From Thermopolyspora sp040678635 (GTDB lineage Bacteria > Actinomycetota > Actinomycetes > Streptosporangiales > Streptosporangiaceae), in NCBI RefSeq assembly GCF_040678635.1, contig NZ_JBFATZ010000007.1, forward strand, positions 186,001-250,000: a stretch of 64,000 bases of DNA. Direction: 5' to 3'. The notes beneath the pieces were generated by a model, which saw nothing but the letters and a program-made list of their open reading frames with translations, had not been told where the DNA came from and did not search any database. This document shows positions 38,008-47,591 of this stretch, one piece after another. The stretch's first letter is position 1. Each line of letters starts with the position of its first letter. The position numbers and the translations under genes were made by a program.

Positions 38008-39702
38008 TCACCGGCCCTCACCGCCCTGGCAGGGTCTCATGCCGATGGCGGCGAGTTCGGCCCGGCCGGAGATGCCGAGCTTGGTGTAGACGGCGCGCAG
38101 GTGGTTGTCGACGGTGCGCACCGACATGCCGAGGCGGGCGGCGATCCGCTTGCTGGTCAGGCCGCCCGCCGCGAGGCAGGCGACCTGACCCTCGCGGTTG
38201 GTCAGGCGGGGCTCGCGGACCCGGGCCAGGGCCGGCGTGCGCGCGCCGGCGCAGCGGAGGGACAGGTACCAGGCGCGGGCGGAGGGCGCCCGAGCCGCGA
38301 CGTCGCGGCCGGCGGCCGCCAGGACGTCCGCGGCCTGCGCGGCGGCCTCGGCGGCGTGCAGCGGCATGCCGATGCGCTCCAGGTCCCGGGACGCGGCCAT
38401 CAGGCCCGCCGCGTCGGCGGTGGCGGCGGCACGGGCGTGGGCGGCGGCCACCGGGGCCAGATCGCCCTCGAAGACGGTGGCGATGACGCCCAGGCGGGCC
38501 GCCGCGGGGTGGCAGGGGGCCGAGCCCGGCGGCGCGAGCCGTACCGCGTCGTGCAGGGCGAGCAGTTCGAACGCGTGCAGCCCGGCTCCACGGGCGCGCC
38601 CGGCCGTGGTGAGCGCGGCGGTGGTCGCGGCGGCGGGGCCGTCGCGGAGCGCGATCACCCAGGGCCGGGCCAAATCGAGCCAGAAGCCCGGCAGGCGGGT
38701 GGCGGGGAAAGCGGCGCGGCGGGCCGCCGCGAGGGCCTCCTCGGCCTCGGCGAGGTCGCCGCGCAGGGCGGCCAGGTGCGCGGTCTCCGCGGCGGCGGCG
38801 ACGGTGGCGGCGTCCGCGGCGCCGGAGCGCGGCGCGAGCGTCCGCCGGGCGCGGCGGGTGGCCTGGTGGAGGGCGCCGCCGAGCCGCTCGGCCTGCAGCA
38901 GGCACACCTCCAGCAGCGCCCTCGTGGCGTCGCATGGCCCGCCGGTCTCGGCGTTGAGGAACCCCGCGAGCAGGACACGGGTGCGGGCGGCCTCCCCGGA
39001 CAGCAGCCCGGCGGAGTGCCGGGCCAGTTCCAGCGCCATGCGGGCGTCCGGCGGGATGGGAGCCGTGCGCGCTCGGCCGCCCGGCGTCGTGTGGTCCGCC
39101 ACCATCTGGTTGTGCGCCGCCTGGTTTTGCACCGGTTTGTTCGGCACCGTTGCGTTTGGCACCGTTGCGTCCGGCGCCGGTTTGTTCGGCGCTGTCTCGT
39201 CCGGCTTGGTCCCGGACAGCGCCGACTCGCGCAGAGCCGACTCACACAGCACCGACTCGCACAGCGCCACGGCCTGGCGGCAGCGGCCGAGCTGGGTCAA
39301 CGCGATCGCCCTCGCCGCGACCGCCACCGGGTGGGCCGCGGCGGGCCCCCGAGACCGGCCCGGCCCGGCCGGGCCGAGGAGATCCAGGGCGCGTCGGCAC
39401 TCGCCGCGCATGGCCAGGTGGTAGGCGTGCTGGGCGACGAAGGCGGAGGTCAGGGCCGGGTCCCGCAGTCGGCGCAGGGCCTGCCTGAACACCGCGTCGG
39501 CCGCGTCGGTGCGGCCGAGCCCGAAGTTGAGCGTGACCAGCCGGGCGAAGAGCACCCGGGCGAGTGACCGCTCGCTCAGCGCCGTCTCGTCCACCGCCTC
39601 CAGGGCGGCGTGCGCCTCGTCGGCCCGGCCGTCCTGAAGGAGGACGCGGGCGAGGGCGGCGGCGTCCCGCGCGGCCATCTCCGGGTCCGCGTCGGCCTTC
39701 AC
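38008..39702 (-). CDS. LuxR-family regulator with TPR-like N-terminus
   Basis: The 564-residue protein ends in a LuxR-type helix-turn-helix (about 500-560) with L-T-N-R-E-G-Q-V and R-T-V-D-N-H-L-R-A-V-Y-T-K-L-G. The preceding 490 residues are Ala/Arg-rich helices, probably degenerate tetratricopeptide-like repeats. It lacks the AAA ATPase of typical large LuxR (LAL) regulators, so it looks like the C-terminal half of one or a distinct short type. A short stretch near 157-190 repeats Ala-Pro-Asn and Asn-Lys-Pro motifs. GTG 39702 has no clear ribosome site. A promoter at 39852-39880 and a 15-codon leader ORF lie upstream. Targets are unknown. Confidence 0.75.
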   Translation of the reverse strand: MKADADPEMAARDAAALARVLLQDGRADEAHAALEAVDETALSERSLARVLFARLVTLNFGLGRTDAADAVFRQALRRLRDPALTSAFVAQHAYHLAMRGECRRALDLLGPAGPGRSRGPAAAHPVAVAARAIALTQLGRCRQAVALCESVLCESALRESALSGTKPDETAPNKPAPDATVPNATVPNKPVQNQAAHNQMVADHTTPGGRARTAPIPPDARMALELARHSAGLLSGEAARTRVLLAGFLNAETGGPCDATRALLEVCLLQAERLGGALHQATRRARRTLAPRSGAADAATVAAAAETAHLAALRGDLAEAEEALAAARRAAFPATRLPGFWLDLARPWVIALRDGPAAATTAALTTAGRARGAGLHAFELLALHDAVRLAPPGSAPCHPAAARLGVIATVFEGDLAPVAAAHARAAATADAAGLMAASRDLERIGMPLHAAEAAAQAADVLAAAGRDVAARAPSARAWYLSLRCAGARTPALARVREPRLTNREGQVACLAAGGLTSKRIAARLGMSVRTVDNHLRAVYTKLGISGRAELAAIGMRPCQGGEGR

Positions 39703-40018
39703 CGCGGTTCGGCCCGGCCGCCGCGTGCCTCGCCGCGCCGGGCGTCGATCGCGAAGGCGTCACCGACCCCGGGGCTTGGCCGGGGGTCACGCGCCGTGAG
39801 GGGGTCCCGGGCGTTCCGTTCCGTGAACGGCCATGAGATCGTCACAGGGTGATAATAAGAACGCGGAGAGCAACTTTGAACCGTTCCTTCGCGGTGAAAC
39901 GGGAGTCAATCCGCGCACCGGTACGCATTGGACGGTCCCGGGCGCTCTCGGGCGCTCTCGGGCATTCTCCGGCGCCGACGGCGGCACCGTCGCCGGACGG
40001 CCCGCCGGGAGGGGGCGG
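39703..40018 (-). promoter_or_regulatory. Leader and promoter of the LuxR gene
   Basis: Read on the minus strand, TTCAAA (39880-39875) is followed after 17 bases by TATTAT (39857-39852), a good sigma-70-type promoter. Transcription would start near 39845, giving a leader of about 140 bases. The leader contains the hairpin CCGTTC/GAACGG (39816-39830) and a 15-codon ORF from ATG 39834 to 39787. The rest of the gap up to 40018 shows only a short direct repeat of cgggcgctct near 39940. Confidence 0.5.
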
Positions 40019-41128
40019 TCAGGGGCGCAGGCGTACCCACTGGACGTCGTCGCGGCGGGCGCCGTCGAGGCCGGGGAGCCGGCCGCGCAGGAGACCCTCG
40101 CGGGTGAACCCGGTCTTCTCCAGCACCCGGTGCGAGGCGGTGTTCTCCGGGGCGGTGCCGGCGATCAGCCGGACGAGCGGGGTTGCCGCGAAGGCCCAGG
40201 AGACCAGGAGCTCCACCGCGCGCGGCGTGTAGCCGCGGCCGCGGTACTCGGGCCGCGTGCTGTAACCGATCATGGCCTCGTCGAGCGCCGGGATGATGTT
40301 CGAGAGCTGGATCTGGCCGACGTAGGCACCGGTCTCCGCGTCCCTGACGGAGAAGTCGGCGCGTTCGCCGGCGAGCCAGCGGGTGCCCGCGTAACGGCAG
40401 CGGTGGACGATCTCCTCGTACGACGGCGGGACCGGCGGAACCGAGAACCGCACGACGTCCGGCTCGCACGCCAGCGCGTGGTAGTCGTCGGCGTCGGCCG
40501 AGGTGAGCGGCGTCAGCCGTACGACGCCGTCGGTGAGCGAGCCGCCCGGCACCGGCGGCAGGTACGGCCGCACGGGCTCGCCGGAATCCCCGGGCAGCCG
40601 GGCGAACAGCACCAGGTCGTAGCGGCTGCCGTCGCGCTGGGTCTCGCCGCCCCGCAGCACGCCCTCGCGGACGTACCCGGCCGCCATCGCCACCCGCTGG
40701 CTGGGGACGTTCTCCACGTCGCACATGATCTCGGCGCGCGGGAGGCCGTGCGAGAACGCCCACGCGGTGAGGGCACGGGTCGCGGCGGCCGTCAGGCCCC
40801 GGCCCCTGCCCCAGGGGGCCATCAGGTAGCCGATCTCACCGGAGCCGTGCACGTTCATCGGCTTGAGGCCGATGTTCCCCAACCAGCGGTCCGAGGCGGC
40901 GTCGGCGATGGCGAACGAGGCACCGCCGTGCGCCCAGGTCTCCTGGACGAAGGTGCGGATGTAGGCCAGCGCGTCGTCTCGGGAGTACGGCACCGGAATA
41001 CTCGGGATGTGCCGGATGATGTCGGGGTCGGCGCATCCTTCGGCGATGGCCTCCGCGTCCGCCTCGACGGGTGGGCGGAGCACGATCCGGCCGGCGGGAA
41101 TCACCTCGCGTGGAAACACCCCAAACAC
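40019..41128 (-). CDS. Double-GNAT acetyltransferase
   Basis: The 369-residue protein contains two tandem GNAT domains of the RimJ/RimL type (about 10-180 and 195-365). Each has the acetyl-CoA loop in recognisable form: G-R-G-R-G-L-T-A-A-A near 108 and R-G-R-G-Y-T-P-R-A near 299. Each ends in a conserved E-N-V-P-S-Q-R-V or E-N-T-A-S-H-R-V helix. The two halves clearly arose by duplication. The acyl acceptor is not predictable. GTG 41128 gives the normal start of the first domain. It stands alone. Confidence 0.88.
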   Translation of the reverse strand: MFGVFPREVIPAGRIVLRPPVEADAEAIAEGCADPDIIRHIPSIPVPYSRDDALAYIRTFVQETWAHGGASFAIADAASDRWLGNIGLKPMNVHGSGEIGYLMAPWGRGRGLTAAATRALTAWAFSHGLPRAEIMCDVENVPSQRVAMAAGYVREGVLRGGETQRDGSRYDLVLFARLPGDSGEPVRPYLPPVPGGSLTDGVVRLTPLTSADADDYHALACEPDVVRFSVPPVPPSYEEIVHRCRYAGTRWLAGERADFSVRDAETGAYVGQIQLSNIIPALDEAMIGYSTRPEYRGRGYTPRAVELLVSWAFAATPLVRLIAGTAPENTASHRVLEKTGFTREGLLRGRLPGLDGARRDDVQWVRLRP

Positions 41129-41331
41129 GTATCAGTCAATGGCCGCTGAACGCGAATCGCTTTTTTCCACGAGTCGAGCGGCGGCCCCGGGCGCAAGGCC
41201 CGGCCCTCCGGGGTGAGAAACCGGATATCGCGCGGCATCCAGGCGGCATCCAGGGTGAATCACGCCCAACCGAGGGCGGCCCGTCTCATCCCGGCGGTGC
41301 TCGACCGGCCTCGCGCGCCCCCGCGCGGCCA

Positions 41332-41337
41332 TAAGCT
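41332..41337 (+). promoter_or_regulatory. Candidate -10 hexamer for leaderless trmI
   Basis: TAAGCT is six bases before the ATG and no ribosome site is present, matching metH exactly. Confidence 0.45.
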
Positions 41338-41343
41338 ACCCGC

Positions 41344-42222
41344 ATGGGTTTTCGCAGGCACGGGCCCTTCCGCCCGGGGGATCAGGTTCAGCTCACCGAC
41401 CCCAAGGACAAGCGGCACACGGTGACGCTGCGCGAGGGCGGCGTCTTCCACACGCACAAGGGGTCCATCCCCCATGATGAGCTGATCGGCCTGCCCGAGG
41501 GTTCGGTGGTGCGCTCCTCGAACGGCACGCCCTACCTCGCCTTCCGGCACCTGCTGCGCGACTACGCGGTGTCGATGCCGCGCGGCGCGGCGGTCGTCTA
41601 CCCCAAGGACGCCGCCCAGATCGTCGCGATGGCCGACGTGTTCCCCGGCGCGCGGGTGGTCGAGGCCGGGGTCGGCTCCGGCGCGTTGACGTGCTTCCTG
41701 CTGCGGGCGGCCGGGGAGAGCGGCACCGTGACCTCCTACGAGCGGCGGGCCGACTTCGCCGAGGTGGCGCGCAAGAACGTGGAGCGGTTCTTCGGCCCGG
41801 AGCCGGACGGGCCGGTCGGGCGCTGGCGGCTGGTGGTGGGCGACTTCGTCGACTGCCTGGACGAGACGGACGTGGACCGGGTGATCCTCGACATGCTGGC
41901 GCCCTGGGAGTGCGTGGACGCCGCGGCGAAAGCGCTCACGCCGGGTGGCGTTATCTGCTGTTATGTTGCCACCACGACCCAACTGTCCAGAACGGTGGAG
42001 ACCTTGCGCGAACACGGGAGTTTTACCGAGCCTCACGCGTGGGAGACCTTGATTCGCGACTGGCATGTCGAAGGGCTCGCCGTACGGCCGGATCACCGCA
42101 TGGTCGGGCACACGGGATTCCTCGTCACCGCCCGCCGCATGGCGGACGGCGTGTTGCCCCCGCCGAGGCGCCGGCGCCCCGCCAAGGGCGCGTACGGGGA
42201 GGAGGCCTCCAACGAGCCTTAG
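41344..42222 (+). CDS. trmI: tRNA (adenine-58-N1)-methyltransferase
   Basis: TrmI methylates A58 in the T-loop of tRNA using S-adenosylmethionine and works as a tetramer. The 292-residue protein has an N-terminal beta domain. The SAM-binding motif is V-V-E-A-G-V-G-S-G-A-L near residue 104, and motif IV is V-I-L-D-M-L-A-P-W near 180. A basic C-terminus follows. In many actinobacteria it lies immediately before the proteasomal ATPase gene, as here. The gene is probably leaderless. Confidence 0.93.
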   Translation: MGFRRHGPFRPGDQVQLTDPKDKRHTVTLREGGVFHTHKGSIPHDELIGLPEGSVVRSSNGTPYLAFRHLLRDYAVSMPRGAAVVYPKDAAQIVAMADVFPGARVVEAGVGSGALTCFLLRAAGESGTVTSYERRADFAEVARKNVERFFGPEPDGPVGRWRLVVGDFVDCLDETDVDRVILDMLAPWECVDAAAKALTPGGVICCYVATTTQLSRTVETLREHGSFTEPHAWETLIRDWHVEGLAVRPDHRMVGHTGFLVTARRMADGVLPPPRRRRPAKGAYGEEASNEP

Positions 42223-42374
42223 AACCGGCTGTTATGACGATTCGGCCACAACCAAGCCTCGATACGCGAACATGGGAACAGATCGTCGTGGTCCCGTGCT
42301 GGCACTCGTAAACGGACCTTCGAGGATGAAATACCGGAAACTGGATGTGACAGCACGAACACTGCATGGCCAGG

Positions 42375-42402
42375 TTACGGATAGCCCCGAGATAGGTAGG
42401 GT
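42375..42402 (+). promoter_or_regulatory. Candidate promoter of the proteasomal ATPase gene
   Basis: TTACGG (42375-42380) and TAGGGT (42397-42402) are separated by 16 bases. A strong ribosome site AAGGAGGTGA (42427-42436) then precedes the GTG. The 220-base gap from trmI holds no other gene. Confidence 0.35.
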
Positions 42403-42442
42403 CTTGAGTAGTCGCCCTCGACTGGGAAGGAGGTGACGGGGC

Positions 42443-44206
42443 GTGGCAGCTCGCGACGACGCAGAGGCTCGGGCCGCGCAGCGCGAACGGGAGGTCGCGG
42501 ATCTCACAACACAGGTCTCCTTCCTGCAGGAGGAGATCGCCGCGCTGCGTCGCAAGCTGGCGGAAACCCCCCGTCAGAACAGGGTTCTGGAGGAGCGTCT
42601 CCACGAGGCGCAGGCGAACCTGGCCGCCGTCACCGGCCAGAACGAGAGGCTCGTGGCCACCCTCAAGGAGGCCAGGGACCAGATCGTCGCCCTCAAGGAG
42701 GAGGTCGACCGGCTGGCGCAGCCGCCGTCCGGCTTCGGCGTGTTCCTTGACGCCCGTGACGACGGAACCATCGAAGTGTTCACCGGCGGCCGCAAGCTGC
42801 GGGTGAACGTCAGTCCGGCGGTCGACGTGGACTCGCTGCGGCGTGGCCAGGAGGTCATGCTCAACGAGGCGCTCAACGTGGTCGAGGCCCTCGGCTTCGA
42901 GAGCGTCGGCGAGATCGTGATGCTCAAGGAACTGCTGGACGACGGCGAGCGCGCGCTGGTGATCTCGCACGCCGACGAGGAGCGCGTGGTCCGCCTGGCC
43001 GACTCGCTGCTCGACCAGCCGATCCGGGCCGGCGACTCGCTGCTGCTCGAGCCCAGGTCCGGATATGTCTACGAACGCATTCCCAAGGCCGAGGTCGAGG
43101 AGCTCGTGCTGGAGGAGGTCCCCGACATCTCCTACGAGGAGATCGGCGGCCTGTCCCGGCAGATCGAGCAGATCAGGGACGCGATCGAGCTTCCCTACCT
43201 GCACTCGGACCTGTTCAAGGAGCACAAGCTCCGCCCGCCCAAGGGCGTGCTGCTGTACGGCCCGCCCGGCTGCGGCAAGACGCTCATCGCCAAGGCGGTC
43301 GCCAACTCCCTGGCCAAGCAGGTCGCGGAGAAGACCGGCCAGTCCGGCAAGAGCTTCTTCCTCAACATCAAGGGCCCGGAGCTGCTCAACAAGTACGTCG
43401 GCGAGACCGAGCGGCACATCCGCCTGGTCTTCCAGCGCGCCAGGGAGAAGGCCTCCGAGGGCACCCCGGTGATCGTGTTCTTCGACGAGATGGACTCGAT
43501 CTTCCGTACCCGCGGCTCGGGCGTCTCCTCGGACGTGGAGAACACCATCGTCCCGCAGCTGCTGTCGGAGATCGACGGTGTCGAGGGCCTGGAGAACGTC
43601 ATCGTCATCGGCGCCTCCAACCGCGAGGACATGATCGACCCGGCGATCCTGCGGCCCGGCCGCCTGGACGTCAAGATCAAGATCGAGCGGCCGGACGCCG
43701 AGGCGGCGAAGGACATCTTCTCCAAGTACATCACCGCCGACCTGCCGCTGCACCCGGACGACCTGGCCGAACACGGAAACTCCGCCGACGCCACGGTGCA
43801 GGGCATGATCCAGAGCGTCGTCGAGCGCATGTACGCCGAGAGCGAGGAGAACCGCTTCCTCGAGGTGACGTACGCCAACGGCGACAAGGAGGTCCTGTAC
43901 TTCAAGGACTTCAACTCCGGCGCCATGATCCAGAACATCGTGGACCGGGGCAAGAAGATGGCGATCAAGGAGTTCCTTGAGACCGGGCAGAAGGGTCTGC
44001 GGGTGACGCACCTGCTGGCCGCCTGCGTGGACGAGTTCAGCGAGAACGAGGACCTTCCGAACACCACCAACCCCGACGATTGGGCCCGCATCTCCGGCAA
44101 GAAGGGCGAGCGGATCGTCTACATCCGCACCCTCGTGTCGGGCAAGCAGGGCGCCGAGGCCGGGCGCTCCATCGACACGGTGGCGAACACCGGACAGTAC
44201 CTGTAA
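42443..44206 (+). CDS. arc: Proteasome-associated AAA ATPase (ARC/Mpa)
   Basis: This is a hexameric ring ATPase that binds Pup through its N-terminal coiled coil, unfolds pupylated proteins and feeds them to the 20S core. The 587-residue protein has the coiled coil (about 5-85), tandem OB domains (about 90-230), and the AAA module. Walker A is G-P-P-G-C-G-K-T near 275, Walker B V-F-F-D-E-M near 347, and arginine-finger helix L-R-P-G-R near 409. It ends G-Q-Y-L, the C-terminal tail that docks into the proteasome alpha-ring. GTG 42443 follows AAGGAGGTGA. A terminator hairpin lies 234 bases downstream. Confidence 0.96.
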   Translation: MAARDDAEARAAQREREVADLTTQVSFLQEEIAALRRKLAETPRQNRVLEERLHEAQANLAAVTGQNERLVATLKEARDQIVALKEEVDRLAQPPSGFGVFLDARDDGTIEVFTGGRKLRVNVSPAVDVDSLRRGQEVMLNEALNVVEALGFESVGEIVMLKELLDDGERALVISHADEERVVRLADSLLDQPIRAGDSLLLEPRSGYVYERIPKAEVEELVLEEVPDISYEEIGGLSRQIEQIRDAIELPYLHSDLFKEHKLRPPKGVLLYGPPGCGKTLIAKAVANSLAKQVAEKTGQSGKSFFLNIKGPELLNKYVGETERHIRLVFQRAREKASEGTPVIVFFDEMDSIFRTRGSGVSSDVENTIVPQLLSEIDGVEGLENVIVIGASNREDMIDPAILRPGRLDVKIKIERPDAEAAKDIFSKYITADLPLHPDDLAEHGNSADATVQGMIQSVVERMYAESEENRFLEVTYANGDKEVLYFKDFNSGAMIQNIVDRGKKMAIKEFLETGQKGLRVTHLLAACVDEFSENEDLPNTTNPDDWARISGKKGERIVYIRTLVSGKQGAEAGRSIDTVANTGQYL

Positions 44207-44518
44207 CACCGGCAACCGACCCAGACGGACCTGGCACAACCGAATCTCCGGGCAGCCGCGGCTCCCGTGCTCTCAAGGCTCTGAAGGCTCTACAGGATCT
44301 CGGTGGTCCTGGAGGGGGTCCTGAGGGCGCGGGAGGGCGTGCCGCCTCCCACGTGACGGCGACCGCACGGGCGGCCGTGACTCCGACCGGAGCCAGGGCC
44401 GCCCGTTCGCCGTCCCGCCGCCCCCTTCGGCCGCCCGGCCCGTCTCCGGTCTGCCGTCGGCCGGAGACGGTCGCGCAACGGTGATGCAACTGTTGATACC
44501 GGTGGGAACCGGCATCAG
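44207..44518 (+). other. Gap between the ATPase and acyltransferase genes
   Basis: The gap holds a terminator hairpin (44440-44470) and a near-palindromic stem at 44487-44521 that overlaps the acyltransferase start. No convincing coding frame is present. Confidence 0.5.
44440..44470 (+). terminator. Hairpin terminator after the proteasomal ATPase
   Basis: Perfect 10-bp arms (CCGTCTCCGG and CCGGAGACGG) enclose an 11-base loop, 233 bases past the stop. Confidence 0.5.
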
Positions 44519-45820
44519 TTGATCTCACGTCCAATCCCCGTGTCTCTGCGCTTTGATCGTCTCTTCGCCGGTCGGGGGGCGTTCCCGGGCGGCAAGAGGC
44601 CCGGGGGCGGAACGGCCCCCGCGCGGCCTGCCGCCAACGGCGGGCACGCCCGCCTGGGAGAGCTCGACCTGCTGAGGTTCGTCGCCGCCCTGTCGGTCGT
44701 CGCCTTCCACTACATGGCCGCGAGCAAGTCCCTGTGGGGGGTGCAGCCGACCCGGATCTTCCCCAGCGTCGCGCCGCTGACCACGCTCGGCATCCTCGGG
44801 GTCGAGCTGTTCTTCATCATCAGCGGCTTCGTGATCCTGATGAGCGTGATGGGGCGTACGGCGGGCGAGTTCGCGATCTCCCGGTTTACCCGCCTGTTCC
44901 CGGCGTACTGGTTCAGCGTGGTCGCGATCTTCCTGCTGTACACGTTCACCAACGTGCAGGGCTTCCGGCCCAACCTGTCCCCGACCGACTACGTGGTGAA
45001 CCTGACCATGGCCCAGCAGGGCCTCGGCGTCGGGCACGCCAGCGGCGTCTACTGGTCGCTGTGGGTGGAGCTGCGCTTCTACGTGATCATGACGGTGTTC
45101 GCCCTCATCGGCATCACCGTGCGGCGCGTGCTGATCTTCATGGCCGCCTGGCTGGTGGTCGCCGCGTACGTCGGCAACCAGGACCCGGGGCTGATGGACA
45201 TGATCGTGATCCCGCATCACGCGCCCTACTTCGTGGCCGGCATGGCGTTCTACCTGATCTACCGGTACGGCTCCTCGCTGATCACCTGGGCGCTCGTCGG
45301 CGCCTCGTACGCCTTCGCGCTGCGGGAGGCCACCGAGCGGGTCGCCGGGCGGGTGAAGCTGGTCGGCGTCAAGGACTTCCCGGCCCCGGAGTGGGCCGTC
45401 ATGCTCGCCATCACGGTGATCTTCCTCGTGGTCGGCCTCGTGGCCGTGCACGCGCTGAGCTGGATGCGCTGGCGCGGCCTGGTGACCCTGGGCGCCCTGA
45501 CGTACCCGCTCTATCTGCTGCACCAGACCGTTTCTGCCGTGTTCATCCCGGCGTACGAGGAGAGCCTGAACGGCTGGCTGCTCGTCGCGATCACCCTGGG
45601 CGTCTCGCTGGCGCTATCCCACCTTATCTGGAGGTTTGTCGAAAAACCCGCCCAACGCTTCCTTAAACCACGATTGACGGCCTCTTTGCGCGCCGCGCGT
45701 GACCTGTCCGCAAAAGTTTCCGAGCCACCACCTAAGCCGGGTCAGACGCCCCAAAGAGGGTACATACGCACAGTTTCTGTCCCAGAACTGTTAGGCCACG
45801 ACGGGCGTGGGACAGTCTAG
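44519..45820 (+). CDS. Acyltransferase 3 family membrane protein (OafA-like)
   Basis: This is a 433-residue integral membrane O-acyltransferase with about ten helices. It would acylate a cell-surface sugar or lipid. The signature L-R-F-V-A-A-L-S-V-V-A-F-H-Y, with catalytic His, lies near residues 59-72, and F-F-I-I-S-G-F-V near 98 is the second hallmark. The C-terminal tail is cytosolic and basic. TTG 44519 is the longest start; GTG 44540 is equally plausible. Its place between the proteasomal ATPase and dop looks incidental and separates two genes usually found close together. Confidence 0.85.
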   Translation: MISRPIPVSLRFDRLFAGRGAFPGGKRPGGGTAPARPAANGGHARLGELDLLRFVAALSVVAFHYMAASKSLWGVQPTRIFPSVAPLTTLGILGVELFFIISGFVILMSVMGRTAGEFAISRFTRLFPAYWFSVVAIFLLYTFTNVQGFRPNLSPTDYVVNLTMAQQGLGVGHASGVYWSLWVELRFYVIMTVFALIGITVRRVLIFMAAWLVVAAYVGNQDPGLMDMIVIPHHAPYFVAGMAFYLIYRYGSSLITWALVGASYAFALREATERVAGRVKLVGVKDFPAPEWAVMLAITVIFLVVGLVAVHALSWMRWRGLVTLGALTYPLYLLHQTVSAVFIPAYEESLNGWLLVAITLGVSLALSHLIWRFVEKPAQRFLKPRLTASLRAARDLSAKVSEPPPKPGQTPQRGYIRTVSVPELLGHDGRGTV

Positions 45821-46025
45821 GCTCAGGGGAGACGCGAGGAGGTGGCGCCGGTGAGGCGGACAGGGGGGCCAAGGCGCGCCAAGCCGTGGCGTTACTGTCC
45901 GGGATGCCGGTTACCATCGGCCGAAGCGGCGGATCGAGTTCGGACCGGGCCGGTCCGGGCAAGAGCCCGAGCGGAAAAGTGCACGGCGCGACGGGGCGCA
46001 AAGTGATAGAGGACTGAGGACGCGC

Positions 46026-47543
46026 ATGACCGTAAGGCGAGTGATGGGCATCGAAACCGAGTACGGCATTTCCGTGCCCGGTCAGCCTGGCGCGAACGCG
46101 ATGGTGACTTCGTCCCAGGTCGTCAACGCCTACCTGGCGGCCTCGGCCGCGAGGGCCCGCCGGGCCCGATGGGACTTCGAGGAGGAGAATCCGCTGCGGG
46201 ACGCCCGGGGCTTCGACCTCGCCCGCGAGGTGGCCGACTCCAGCCAGCTCACCGATGAGGATCTGGGCCTCGCCAACGTCATCCTCACCAACGGGGCCCG
46301 GCTGTACGTCGATCACGCCCACCCGGAGTACTCCACACCCGAGTGCACCAACCCACGGGCGGCGGTGATCTGGGACAAGGCGGGCGAGCGCGTCATGCAC
46401 GACGCCGCCCTCCGGGCGTCGGCGATACCGGGGAACGCGCCGATCCAGCTGTACAAGAACAACACCGACAACAAGGGCGCCTCGTACGGCTGCCACGAGA
46501 ACTACCTGATGCGGCGCGCCACGCCCTTCGCCGACATCGTCCGGCACCTGACCCCGTTCTTCGTCTCCCGCCAGGTGGTGTGCGGGGCGGGCCGGGTCGG
46601 CATCGGGCAGGACTCGCGCGGCGAGGGCTTCCAGATCAGCCAGCGCGCCGACTTCTTCGAGGTCGAGGTCGGCCTGGAGACGACGCTGAAGCGGCCGATC
46701 ATCAACACCCGGGACGAGCCGCACGCCGACCCGGAGAAGTACCGTCGCCTGCACGTGATCATTGGCGACGCCAACATGTCGGAAATATCCACATATCTGA
46801 AGCTGGGTTCGACGTCGCTGGTCCTGGCGATGATCGAGGACGGCTTCCTCACCACCGACCTGTCGGTGGAGTCCCCGGTCGCCGCCCTGCGCGCGGTGTC
46901 CCACGACCCCACCTGCAAGCACGTGCTCACGCTGCGCGACGGCCGGAAGATGACCGCCGTCCAGCTGCAGATGGAGTACCTGGAGCAGGCCCGCAAGTAC
47001 GTCGAGGACCGGTACGGCACCGGCGCCGACGACCTGACCAAGGACGTGCTGGCCCGCTGGGAGTCCGTGCTCACCCGCCTCGCCGAGGACCCGATGCAGC
47101 TCGCCCGGGAGCTGGACTGGGTGGCGAAGCTGGAACTGCTGGAGGGCTACCGGACGCGGGACAATCTGCCCTGGTCGCACCCGCGCCTGCAACTGGTCGA
47201 CCTGCAGTACTCCGACATCCGCCCCGACCGCGGCCTGTACAACCGCCTGGTCGCCCGCGGGCGCATGCAGCGGCTGGTGAGCGAGGAGGAGGTGGACCGG
47301 GCCATCGAGATCCCGCCCGCCGACACCCGCGCCTACTTCCGCGGCCGGTGTCTGCGGCAGTACAGCGAGTCGGTCGCGGCCGCGTCCTGGGACTCGGTCA
47401 TCTTCGACATCCCGGGCCGGGAGTCGCTCCAGCGGGTCCCCACCCTGGAACCGCTGCGCGGCACCAAGGCCCACGTCGGCGACCTGCTCGACCGCTGCCG
47501 CACGGCCGCCGAGCTCGTCGCCGCGCTCACCGGCGAGAACTGA
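46026..47543 (+). CDS. dop: Deamidase/depupylase of Pup
   Basis: Dop converts the C-terminal Gln of Pup to Glu and also removes Pup from substrates. The 505-residue protein belongs to the glutamine-synthetase-like Pup-ligase family. The metal/ATP motif G-I-E-T-E-Y-G lies at residues 8-14. An N-terminal insertion of about 40 residues (about 40-80) absent from PafA identifies it as Dop. H-P-E-Y-S-T-P-E-C near 99 and N-N-T-D-N-K-G near 144 are nucleotide-site signatures. It lies 2.6 kb before pup, whereas these genes are often adjacent. Confidence 0.95.
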   Translation: MTVRRVMGIETEYGISVPGQPGANAMVTSSQVVNAYLAASAARARRARWDFEEENPLRDARGFDLAREVADSSQLTDEDLGLANVILTNGARLYVDHAHPEYSTPECTNPRAAVIWDKAGERVMHDAALRASAIPGNAPIQLYKNNTDNKGASYGCHENYLMRRATPFADIVRHLTPFFVSRQVVCGAGRVGIGQDSRGEGFQISQRADFFEVEVGLETTLKRPIINTRDEPHADPEKYRRLHVIIGDANMSEISTYLKLGSTSLVLAMIEDGFLTTDLSVESPVAALRAVSHDPTCKHVLTLRDGRKMTAVQLQMEYLEQARKYVEDRYGTGADDLTKDVLARWESVLTRLAEDPMQLARELDWVAKLELLEGYRTRDNLPWSHPRLQLVDLQYSDIRPDRGLYNRLVARGRMQRLVSEEEVDRAIEIPPADTRAYFRGRCLRQYSESVAAASWDSVIFDIPGRESLQRVPTLEPLRGTKAHVGDLLDRCRTAAELVAALTGEN

Positions 47544-47591
47544 CGGCGGCCGGGCCGGGCACGCCGCCGGCGCCGTACCGAGGAGGTCCGC

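Noticed and set aside
44487..44521. Imperfect stem (caac/gttg and ccgg/ccgg) at the acyltransferase start, resembling a riboswitch-like leader.
   Set aside because: It has a bulge and a short stem and matches no riboswitch I know, so it is mentioned only in the gap entry.
45851..46006. A 51-codon frame upstream of dop with a strong GAGGAGGTG site and a C-P-G-C motif.
   Set aside because: Third codon positions are clearly less GC-rich than in real genes here, it contains a rare TTA codon, and it does not overlap the dop start.
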